A DNA stretch of 42,811 nucleotides, from NCBI GenBank assembly GCA_023248635.1, contig JAHFED010000052.1, positions 1 to 42,811 on the forward strand, read 5' to 3'. The notes below the pieces were generated by a model. That model was given only the letters and a program-made list of their open reading frames with translations, was not told where the DNA came from and searched no databases. The DNA is from Myxococcales bacterium (GTDB lineage: Bacteria; Myxococcota; UBA727; VGSZ01). A program made the position numbers and the translations under genes. Numbering within the stretch: position 1 is the first letter of the stretch; each line of letters begins with the position of its first letter. Positions 18,360-28,017 of this stretch are shown piece by piece.

Positions 18360-20477
18360 TCAGATCTTGAGCGTCGCCAGGGTCAGGGCGTCGATGACCT
18401 TCCTCTCCAAGAGCAGGTTGAGCAGCGTTTGGTGCATGGCCTTGTGCTCGCTCAACAAGCGCCGCGCCCGCGCCCGTTCTTCGTCGAGGATCTGATCGAT
18501 GGCGACGTCGATGCGGGCCCGCCTTGCCTCGGACAACTGTTCAGAGACCCGGTCGCCATCGTCGAGAATGACGCGCGGCCCCAGCGTGCCGATCATGCCG
18601 TGGCCTTCGACCATCGCGCGGGCGATGGACGTGCAGCTCTGCAGATCACCATAGGCCCCGATGGAGACGTCGTCGCAGAAGAGGCGCTCGGCCTCCATGC
18701 CGCCGAGGCCCACGCAAATCTCGGCGCGCAGCTCCGTCGCCGTCGTCGCATAGGGTCGGGCCCGCGCGGCGCGCAGCACGTAGCCCAACGCACCCTCGAT
18801 GTCCTGAGCGATGGCGATCTTCTCCGGCGGGCGCGCTCCCGGCACGACCATCGCCAGCAACGCGTGCCCCGCTTCGTGGATGGCGATGACCCGCTCTTCG
18901 CCCTCGGAGAGGGTGACCTGCCGCCGGGTCTTGCGCTGCAGCGCTTTGTCGACGTCGTCGGCGCTGAAGGTCCTTTGCCCCGTGCGCAGCTGCTGACGAC
19001 GCAAGGCGCGACCGACGGCGAACAAGTGATCGCCCGTGAATGGCAGACCTTTTTCCTTGTCGGCCCAACCTTCGGTGCGACGCACGAGGTGGTCGATCAG
19101 TTTCTCGTCGAGACCGAGGCCCAGCTTCTGGTTGTAGATGTCGATGATTGCTTTGCGATCCTCCGACGTCGGCGCCGGAATTTCGATGAGGAATTCGAAG
19201 CGCCCGGGACGCAACAGCGCCGCGTCGAGGGACTCGAGGAAATTGGTGGTCCCAATGATGAAGATCATTTCATTCTTGCGAAATCCATCCATCTCGGTCA
19301 ACAATTGGTTCACCATCGAATGCTCGACCCCTGACCCTCCATAGGTGCCTCGAGCATGGGCAAAGGCGTCGATTTCGTCGAACACGAGCACCGTCGGTGC
19401 ATTCTGTCGGGCACGTCGAAATACCCGACGAAGATTTTCCTCAGATTCACCAACCCATTTACTTTTTAGTTCCGGACCAGAGACAACAATAACAGTCGCA
19501 TTCAGCGCCGTTGCTACTGCTTTTGCAAAATATGTCTTTCCGGTGCCAGGAGGCCCGAAGAAGATCATGCCGCGCGGCAGCAGCTCTTCGACGGTCTTGA
19601 TGTCGGCCTCGGACTTCTGCTGGTCCTTGGTCGCCACCAGATCGATGAGTTCCTCGCGCAAGCGCTCCTTGACGATCTGATAGCCCCCGATGTCCTTGTC
19701 GATGTCGACATTGGGCAGATCGACGTCGTCAGTGGCGGTCTGCTTGCGCAGCTCGACGTAGACGGCCTTGGCGTTGGGTCGCGCCGGTGGAGCTTCGACG
19801 CGTTGGGCGAGGTCGGCAAAGAGGCGGCGGCAACGGACCGGATTCAAGCCGGAAACGAATTTGTACAAGCCAAAGGGATCGAATTCCGTCGACGACAGCG
19901 CCTTGGCCTCGCGCTGGGTGATGAGGCGGGGCAGGGCCTCGCGGGGAATGCCGGCGATCTCGCGCCGAGCAGCAAAGACCCCGAGCAGAACCTTGGGAAT
20001 CTCAAAGCTGGGATCGCGAAAGGCGAGCAGGCACACCTCGGGGTTTTCGTAGAGCAGGGGAATCGCTTCGCGGGCCTCCATGGTGAGACCGGTGTGGGTC
20101 GTCGTCAGCACGTCGAGGTGGGGCAGCACGATCACAGTCTTGTCGACGGAGCCGCGCACGAAGCCGCCCAGCTGATCGATCATGCGCCCGAGCTGTCCCG
20201 AGGGGCGATCCTCGGGACCACCGCGGCCGTCGACGACGACCAAACGTGGCGGCTTCCCCGTCGACGTCACCGCTTTGCGCAGACGGTTGCGCACGGCGAG
20301 CACCAGATAGAGCACCAGCTCTTTGTCACACTCCACCAGCACGCTCTGGCCCGCGAGCAGCTTCTCCTCGAGGAAGGCGAGATCTTTGGCACAGGCGGCG
20401 TCGACGGCGTCTTCGACGCGCAGCTCGATCGACAAGCTGCTGATGGCGAGAGCGGGATTTCCGGCGGGCAAGCTCAT
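18360..20477 (-). CDS. Soluble FtsH-like AAA ATPase-M41 zinc protease with divergent N-terminal domain
   Basis: 705 residues. Residues about 255-520 form a AAA module: GPPGTGKT (308-315), Walker B LVFDEID (364-370), and the second region of homology from GTTNF to LRPGRFE (409-427). The M41 peptidase follows with HEAGH (534-538) and the third zinc ligand D611 in GAYGDLQSC, where most FtsH proteins read GAxNDL. The two N-terminal membrane helices and periplasmic domain of FtsH are absent. Residues 1-230 instead resemble a decayed AAA domain: VIVLPHLDVL looks like a Walker B strand, and FEIPKVLLGVFAARREI recalls the sensor/arginine-finger area, without a P-loop. So this is probably a cytosolic AAA protease, in the same transcript as the kinase gene 37 bases upstream. 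ATG 20477 has an AGAGGT ribosome site. The Walker A area is locally AT-rich. Confidence 0.88.
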   Translation of the reverse strand: MSLPAGNPALAISSLSIELRVEDAVDAACAKDLAFLEEKLLAGQSVLVECDKELVLYLVLAVRNRLRKAVTSTGKPPRLVVVDGRGGPEDRPSGQLGRMIDQLGGFVRGSVDKTVIVLPHLDVLTTTHTGLTMEAREAIPLLYENPEVCLLAFRDPSFEIPKVLLGVFAARREIAGIPREALPRLITQREAKALSSTEFDPFGLYKFVSGLNPVRCRRLFADLAQRVEAPPARPNAKAVYVELRKQTATDDVDLPNVDIDKDIGGYQIVKERLREELIDLVATKDQQKSEADIKTVEELLPRGMIFFGPPGTGKTYFAKAVATALNATVIVVSGPELKSKWVGESEENLRRVFRRARQNAPTVLVFDEIDAFAHARGTYGGSGVEHSMVNQLLTEMDGFRKNEMIFIIGTTNFLESLDAALLRPGRFEFLIEIPAPTSEDRKAIIDIYNQKLGLGLDEKLIDHLVRRTEGWADKEKGLPFTGDHLFAVGRALRRQQLRTGQRTFSADDVDKALQRKTRRQVTLSEGEERVIAIHEAGHALLAMVVPGARPPEKIAIAQDIEGALGYVLRAARARPYATTATELRAEICVGLGGMEAERLFCDDVSIGAYGDLQSCTSIARAMVEGHGMIGTLGPRVILDDGDRVSEQLSEARRARIDVAIDQILDEERARARRLLSEHKAMHQTLLNLLLERKVIDALTLATLKI

Positions 20478-20514
20478 GCGACCTCTGACCGTGCGAGCAA
20501 TGGAACTCAGGTGC

Positions 20515-22869
20515 TCAGGGGGCGCCAAGCTCCACCTGCACGCTGGTGGTCTCACCCCGTTTGACGTCGACGAACACGGTCTTGGCCAGCACACCCTGCT
20601 CGAGATTCAAGCGGTGTTTGCCCGGAGGCAGCGACAGCGCCGGCAGCGGCGTGGTGCCGACGCTCAAGCCGTCGAGGCTGAGCTTGACGCCGGATCGCAC
20701 GCGCACCACCAAGAGGCCTTCGCCGCTGCCAGCGACCACCGACGCCGCCGGGGCTCGGGGATGGCTGCGCTTCCTCCTCTTGACGGGAGACGTGTCCTGG
20801 TCATCCTCGTCGATCGCAAACGTGCCCGCATCGCTGCCGCCGGCGCTGACCCCAGCATCGGTGACGGCGGGGACGGCGCCCACGGCCAGGGCCGACGCGA
20901 TTCCAGCATCAACATCGGCGATGCCGGCATCGGCGACGGCGGCGGCTCCGATCACCTCCGGGGCGGGGGGCGCAACGGGGACGACGACGGGGGCGGGCGA
21001 GCGCAGGGTCGGACGCAGCAAGGGGTTTGGCAATGCGCCGATGGCCATGGCGAGGAGTACGACGACGACGAGCGCTGCCCCGGCGCCGGCGATGACGGCG
21101 GCGATTCCGCCGGCGTATTTCGGTGAGCGGCGCCCGCTGGCCGTGCGGCCGGACATCGACGACCGCAACTCGGGAGACGCGGTGACAGCAACGGGCGGCG
21201 CCGGCGGCCCGGCGGCCTCTTGAGCCTCGTTGACGTCCAGCTCGACGGTGTCGCGCATCTCGATGGGGATCTGCTCCTTCCACGAGGCACGGCGCTGCTG
21301 GGTCGGGGCGTCGACGTCGACGACCGCGCTGGCGCCGGCTCCCTGGTCGACGGGGGCGGGGGCTTCGATCGAGCTCAGGCCCAGCGATCCGGGCGCCCGC
21401 GGATCGGTGGCCATTTCACCGCCCCCAGGCAACCGCGATGAACCTGTAGACAATTCACCGACACGCGAAGCGCCGTCGGTGAATTCATCGCCGCCAGGCG
21501 ATGAACCTGCAGACAATTCACCGACACGCGACGCGCGGTCGGTGAACTCCGACGGGGGCGGCTCGGTGGAGGGCAACAGGGTTTCGGCGTCGGCGTCGTT
21601 GTCGTCGCCCACCACCGTCTTGGCCATACCCGGGAGCGCGCCGACGTCGACGGGGCCGGGCCGGCCCTCGAGGGTCATCTGGATGGTGCGCGCTTGCGAC
21701 ACATCGGCGCCTTCGGGAAGGGGCGATGCGGCCCGCGAGGCGGTGATGAGCGAAGGCCCGGGGCCACTCCAGAAAAGCACGGGAACGGCGGCGACGTCGG
21801 GAACGAGCTCATAGGGCGCCAGAGGCAAAGCGAGGCCCGCGGCGACGACGTCGGAGGCGACCGGGGCAGCCCCCGGCAACCCCATCATCAACATCGAAAG
21901 GCTGTCGTGCACGGCCGCCGCCGACGAAATGCGCCGTGTGGGGTCCTTCTCCAGGCAGGCGAGCACCACCTCTTCGAGCCGTGCTGGCACCTGGGGATTG
22001 AGTTGGCGCAGGGGGCGGGGGGCTTCGTCGAGGATGGCCTTCATGGTGAAGACGTCGCTGGGCCCGTCGAAAGGCCGACGCCCCGTGAGCAGCCAATACA
22101 AAACGACCCCGACGGAAAACAAATCCGCTCGTGCATCGATGCGCTCGCCGCGGAGGTGCTCGGGCGCCATGTAGGGCACCTTCCCCTTGAGCTCGCCGGC
22201 CACGGTGAGCCCCGCCCAGTCCTCTCTTTTGGCGATGCCGAAATCGAGCAGCTTGGTGACGCCGGCGGTGGTGAGGAAGAGATTGTCCGGCGAGATGTCC
22301 CGGTGCACGAGGTGAGCGGGTTGGCCACGCTCGTCACGCAGCTGGTGGGCGTGGGAGAGACCGAGACAGCCGTCGGCCACCGCACGCACGACGAGCTCGA
22401 GGGGCAAAGCACGCTTGGCCTGCCAAACGCGAAGCGCAAGATCACGCAGCGTCAAGCCCTCCAGGTACTCCATGACGATGTAGTGCTCCGACACGCCCTC
22501 GGCGGTGGAGCCCTCTTCGATGCCGAGCTCGATGACCTGCACGATGTTGCGATGCTCGAGAGAGGCCAGCAGCCGCGCCTCGCGCACGAACATTTCCACC
22601 TGGGTGTTGACACCGTCCTGGCTGCGCCGCGCGGCCTTCACCAGGCTGGGGCGGATGCGCTTGACGACGACCTTCTTGCTAAAACGTGCGGGGCCCTCGA
22701 CGGTGGCGAGCCAAATCTCAGCCATGCCGCCGTGGGCGATGATGCGGTCGAGGGTGTAGCGGCCCAGCCTGCGCGGCGCCGACGAGAGCTTGCGCTTCGC
22801 TGCTTCGTCATAGGCGACGACCTCGGTGCGGTCACCCGGTCGGCGTTTGTCGTCGTCGCGACTGCTCAC
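20515..22869 (-). CDS. Serine/threonine protein kinase with transmembrane segment and C-terminal PEGA domain
   Basis: 784 residues. A PknB-type kinase domain spans about residues 37-330: glycine loop AHGGMAEIW, K70 in VVVKRI, HRDISPDN (189-196), DFG (209-211), and APEHL in the activation segment. These are all catalytic elements, so it should be active. A long low-complexity linker follows, then a transmembrane helix (IAAVIAGAGAALVVVVLL) near residue 590, a Pro/Ala-rich spacer, and a PEGA-type beta domain at the end (VKLSLDGLSVGTTPLPALSLPPGKH). PEGA domains are outside or surface-associated, so this is a membrane receptor kinase. The linker contains two tandem in-frame palindromic units at 21437-21552. 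GTG start; no strong ribosome site. The kinase gene precedes the FtsH-like gene. Confidence 0.92.
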   Translation of the reverse strand: MSSRDDDKRRPGDRTEVVAYDEAAKRKLSSAPRRLGRYTLDRIIAHGGMAEIWLATVEGPARFSKKVVVKRIRPSLVKAARRSQDGVNTQVEMFVREARLLASLEHRNIVQVIELGIEEGSTAEGVSEHYIVMEYLEGLTLRDLALRVWQAKRALPLELVVRAVADGCLGLSHAHQLRDERGQPAHLVHRDISPDNLFLTTAGVTKLLDFGIAKREDWAGLTVAGELKGKVPYMAPEHLRGERIDARADLFSVGVVLYWLLTGRRPFDGPSDVFTMKAILDEAPRPLRQLNPQVPARLEEVVLACLEKDPTRRISSAAAVHDSLSMLMMGLPGAAPVASDVVAAGLALPLAPYELVPDVAAVPVLFWSGPGPSLITASRAASPLPEGADVSQARTIQMTLEGRPGPVDVGALPGMAKTVVGDDNDADAETLLPSTEPPPSEFTDRASRVGELSAGSSPGGDEFTDGASRVGELSTGSSRLPGGGEMATDPRAPGSLGLSSIEAPAPVDQGAGASAVVDVDAPTQQRRASWKEQIPIEMRDTVELDVNEAQEAAGPPAPPVAVTASPELRSSMSGRTASGRRSPKYAGGIAAVIAGAGAALVVVVLLAMAIGALPNPLLRPTLRSPAPVVVPVAPPAPEVIGAAAVADAGIADVDAGIASALAVGAVPAVTDAGVSAGGSDAGTFAIDEDDQDTSPVKRRKRSHPRAPAASVVAGSGEGLLVVRVRSGVKLSLDGLSVGTTPLPALSLPPGKHRLNLEQGVLAKTVFVDVKRGETTSVQVELGAP
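21437..21552. repeat. Two tandem 63-bp units, each with a perfect palindrome, inside the kinase linker
   Basis: Units begin at 21437 and 21500 (GATGAACCTG(T/C)AG). Unit 1 contains AATTCACCGAC and GTCGGTGAATT, an 11-bp inverted repeat around 12 bases; unit 2 keeps nine pairs (TTCACCGAC/GTCGGTGAA). They are in frame and encode repeated FTDxASRVGELS on the minus strand. The AATT ends are unusual in this GC-rich gene. Confidence 0.85.
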
Positions 22870-22912
22870 CGGCGGAGACTGTCACCCACCCCGGCCCAGG
22901 TCCAACCCGTGC

Positions 22913-23848
<936 letters not shown>

Positions 23849-23892
23849 GGAGGAACCTCCGACTGCGGCCTAGCACAACGGGCCTGCGAGGC

Positions 23893-24093
23893 TCAGCGGG
23901 GCACGTCAGTCTTGGCGGCTTCTTCGCTGGCCCGCTCGGCGACGCGGTGCTCGATGGCCGCGTTGATCTCGTCGGTCGACATCTCGACCGTGTCTCGCAT
24001 GGGATCGCGTTCGGCGGCCACCTCCTCGGGAACCCCATCAGGCACGCCCTCGTCGGTGGCCTCATCGTCGTCAAAAGGCAAAGGCTCGGTCAT
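23893..24093 (-). CDS. Small acidic hypothetical protein
   Basis: A possible 66-residue acidic protein starting MTEPLPFDDDEATDE, with a helical C-terminal half (EINAAIEHRVAERASEEAAK). The ribosome site is weak. The open frame continues upstream over the start of the ATP synthase b' gene, but there it is antisense. Codon use of the short form fits a real gene (GC-ending third positions). It is divergent from atpF, 190 bases from its start, and precedes the OmpA lipoprotein gene on the same strand by 44 bases. Call is tentative. Confidence 0.45.
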   Translation of the reverse strand: MTEPLPFDDDEATDEGVPDGVPEEVAAERDPMRDTVEMSTDEINAAIEHRVAERASEEAAKTDVPR

Positions 24094-24283
24094 CTGCAGC
24101 TCAGGGATACCACGGGGCGCCTTGTCGACCACAATCCGAGCGGCGGCGGACAAGCGCTCGGCGGGCTCCACCTTCGGCGCGATGAACGCCGCTGCGACAA
24201 ATTCCCGCGGGATCGCGGATGTCGACGTCGAAGGCCTCCTGCTCGCCTTGACACCCCCCTGCCCCTCTCGTACCGCCGCCGAC

Positions 24284-24706
24284 ATGGAGCTCAACGCCAC
24301 CCTGCTGGTCCAAGCCGTCATCATCTTGGCGCTGATGGCCTGGCTGACCCCAATGCTCTTTGGGCCCTTGCTCAAGGTGTTCGACGAGCGCGAGCGACGC
24401 ATTCATGGCGCCGCCGAAGAGGCCCGCAAGCAGTTGGGCTCCGCCGGCGAAAAATCGGCTCTCGTCGAGCAAAAGACCAAGGAGGCACAGGCCGATGCCC
24501 GCGTCATCCTGACGACGCTGCGCGACCAGGCCAAGGCCAAGGAGCAACAGCTGCTCGACGACGCCCGCGACGCCGCCAACGTGCGCCTCGCCGAAGCCCG
24601 CACCGAGCTGAGCGGTGCCGCCGACGCCGCCCGCCGATCGCTGAAGGACGACGCCAAAGGCATCGCCGACGACATCGTCAAGAAGGTGCTCGGGAGGGCC
24701 GCATGA
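24284..24706 (+). CDS. atpF: F-type ATP synthase subunit b' (first b-type subunit)
   Basis: 140 residues: one N-terminal membrane helix (TLLVQAVIILALMAWLTPML) followed by a long charged, Ala-rich coiled coil. The start MELNATLLVQ is typical of b' subunits, which form the peripheral stalk of the F1Fo ATP synthase together with b and delta. No ribosome site is obvious at ATG 24284, although the N-terminus aligns well. The long open frame upstream of it is antisense to other genes. The stop overlaps the next start (ATGA at 24703-24706). Confidence 0.88.
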   Translation: MELNATLLVQAVIILALMAWLTPMLFGPLLKVFDERERRIHGAAEEARKQLGSAGEKSALVEQKTKEAQADARVILTTLRDQAKAKEQQLLDDARDAANVRLAEARTELSGAADAARRSLKDDAKGIADDIVKKVLGRAA

Positions 24707-25332
24707 GCCGCAGGCTGACCATCCTCGCCACGCTGTCGTCGTCGTTGGCGTCGACGTTGGCGTGGGCTGAGACCCACGCTCCCGCGCACCATGCCGCCGA
24801 TGCTGAGCATGTGCCCCACCTGTCCGACATCAACATGTGGGGCATGGGCGAGAAGTACGCCGACATGCCAGCACTCGGCTGGCTGACGATCACCTTCTTC
24901 ATCTTCGTCGCTGTCGTCGTCACGTTCGCCCGCAAGCCCCTGTCTACCTACCTCGAGACCCGCGCCGACACCGTCGAGAGGGCCATCGCCGAAGCCACCC
25001 GGGCCAAGAACGACGCCGAACGACGGGCGCGCGACGCCGAGGCCAAGCTGGCCGCCCTCGACACCGAGGTGCGCGCCATGAAGGCCGACTTCGAAGCCCA
25101 GGGAAAAGCCGATGCCGAACGCATCGAGAAGGCCGCCGCCGAGATGTCCCTGAAGATCGCCAAAGACGCCGAAGACACCATCGGCGCCGAAATCCAACGA
25201 GCACGCGAACAGCTGCGCGCCGAAGCCAGCAAGCTGGCCCTCGCTTTGGCCGAAGAGCGCATCAAGGGCCTGCTCAACGACGCCGACGACGCCCGCCTCA
25301 AGACCTCGCTGATCAACGACCTCGCCGCCTAG
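24703..25332 (+). CDS. atpF: F-type ATP synthase subunit b (second b-type subunit)
   Basis: 209 residues, longer than standard b (about 156) because of an N-terminal signal-like segment (LTILATLSSSLASTLAWAE) and a His-rich spacer before the membrane helix (GWLTITFFIFVAVVVTFA). The rest is an Ala/Glu/Lys/Arg coiled coil ending in AEERIKGLLNDADDARLKTSLINDL, as in b subunits that bind delta. Long b subunits with a cleavable leader are known in Deltaproteobacteria. GGGAGG precedes the ATG. Start and upstream stop overlap. Confidence 0.9.
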   Translation: MSRRLTILATLSSSLASTLAWAETHAPAHHAADAEHVPHLSDINMWGMGEKYADMPALGWLTITFFIFVAVVVTFARKPLSTYLETRADTVERAIAEATRAKNDAERRARDAEAKLAALDTEVRAMKADFEAQGKADAERIEKAAAEMSLKIAKDAEDTIGAEIQRAREQLRAEASKLALALAEERIKGLLNDADDARLKTSLINDLAA

Positions 25333-25340
25333 TGCCGATG

Positions 25341-25395
25341 TTCAAGCCGCTGGCGCGGCTTCTGTTTTGATGTTCAAGACGCTGGCGCGTCTTGA
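25341..25395 (+). repeat. Two tandem AAGxCGC-TGGC hairpins upstream of atpH (second repeat family)
   Basis: Hairpin 1 is AAGCCGC-TGGC-GCGGCTT (25344-25361). Hairpin 2 is TCAAGACGC-TGGC-GCGTCTTGA (25374-25395). Both follow GATGTT, and the atpH ribosome site (GGGAG) begins right after hairpin 2. Related hairpins occur at 34440-34490 and 38364-38414. It may tune translation or mRNA processing between b and delta; this is inference. Confidence 0.8.
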
Positions 25396-25407
25396 CGGGA
25401 GCGCTCG

Positions 25408-25971
25408 ATGCAAGAAGGAACCATCGGCCGCCGCTACGCCCGCGCTCTGGCGCTCGCGCTTTCGGAAGGCTCGACCAAAGAAGACCGCTTCACCCTCGTC
25501 GAGGAGCAGCTCTCGGCTGTGGGCGCCCTGCTCGACCGGCGCACGGGCCACGCGGGCTTTCGCCAGGCCATGTTGAACCCGGGTTTCTCCACCGAGCAGC
25601 GAAAGCTGGTGCTCAAAGAGATCGCCAAGGAACACAAGTTCGACGAGGCGACGACGTCATTTCTGAATCTGTTGGTGGACAAAGAGCGCTTGCCCCACCT
25701 GCCCTCCATCGCGCTGTCCTTTCGCAACGAAGTCGACGCCCGCATCGGCCGCGTGCGCGCCACCATCGTGACCGCCAAGCCCCTGGCGGCCACAGACCTC
25801 ACGGCCATCATCAGCGGGCTCGAGAAAAAGACCGGCAAGAAGGTGGTCCCCGACGTCGAAGTCGACCCCTCTTTGATTGCTGGGGTGCAGGCGCGCATCG
25901 GCGGCCTCGTCTACGACGCCACGGTGCGGGCCCAGCTCGAGCGCCTCAAGATCGACTTCAACATTCAATGA
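25408..25971 (+). CDS. atpH: F-type ATP synthase delta subunit
   Basis: 187 residues, normal length for delta, which caps the F1 head and joins it to the peripheral stalk. Typical features are the N-terminal RRYARALALAL helix, the middle LNLLVDKERLPHLPSI, and the C-terminal beta part ending VPDVEVDPSLIAGVQARIGGLVYDATV. ATG 25408 has a GGGAG site six bases upstream, immediately after the paired hairpins. atpA follows after 64 bases. Confidence 0.95.
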   Translation: MQEGTIGRRYARALALALSEGSTKEDRFTLVEEQLSAVGALLDRRTGHAGFRQAMLNPGFSTEQRKLVLKEIAKEHKFDEATTSFLNLLVDKERLPHLPSIALSFRNEVDARIGRVRATIVTAKPLAATDLTAIISGLEKKTGKKVVPDVEVDPSLIAGVQARIGGLVYDATVRAQLERLKIDFNIQ

Positions 25972-26035
25972 ATGCCGCTGACCAGCGACGACTGGCGGCT
26001 CCGAATTCCATGCTCTGATTTTTCCCGAGGAAACC

Positions 26036-27649
<1,614 letters not shown>

Positions 27650-27652
<3 letters not shown>

Positions 27653-27867
27653 TCCCCGATCTCGCTGAACTTCGACCGCGGAGCGGTCTCGTTCATCGCC
27701 GTCAGGGATGCTCTTCTGGGAGGTCTGGTGCAGACCTCCCCCCGCGCCGGCGGAGCCGGACGCGGGGCCCCCCACCAACTCCGCGTTCCGCGAGCGCGCT
27801 TCACGCGCATCATCCCGCGTCTTTCCCATCTCGGAACGCGGTCGAACATCAAGCGGACGCGGGATGA
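27650..27867 (+). repeat. Composite multi-hairpin repeat, copy E (full length)
   Basis: 218 bases, all four modules. Module I (27652-27709) has one mismatch in the outer stem (ATCCCCGA/TCAGGGAT) and the GTTCATCGCC right arm. Module II (27718-27740) is perfect. The atpA stop TGA is its first codon. It sits where atpG would be expected and is followed by a REP-like hairpin. Confidence 0.93.
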
Positions 27868-27910
27868 CACCAAATCGAGCTCGCGCTGCGCGGTCGTTCT
27901 GATTTTCTGA

Positions 27911-27956
27911 CCCTCTCCCGTCTTCGGGAGAGGGTGGCCGCTGCGGCCGGGTGAGG
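27911..27956 (+). repeat. REP-like hairpin with GGGTGAGGG motif
   Basis: CCCTCTCCCG-TCTT-CGGGAGAGGG (27911-27934) is a perfect 10-bp hairpin, followed by GGCCG-CTG-CGGCC (27936-27948) and GGGTGAGGG. This layout matches REP-type elements that I know to be widespread in Proteobacteria. The 365-base gap 27653-28017 between atpA and the next gene therefore contains copy E and this element, then about 60 bases where I see nothing. Confidence 0.75.
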
Positions 27957-28017
27957 GGACAGATCGAAGCCGCGAGACCAAGCTCGGTTCGATGGTTCGA
28001 GCGGTAGGGCTCAGCTC

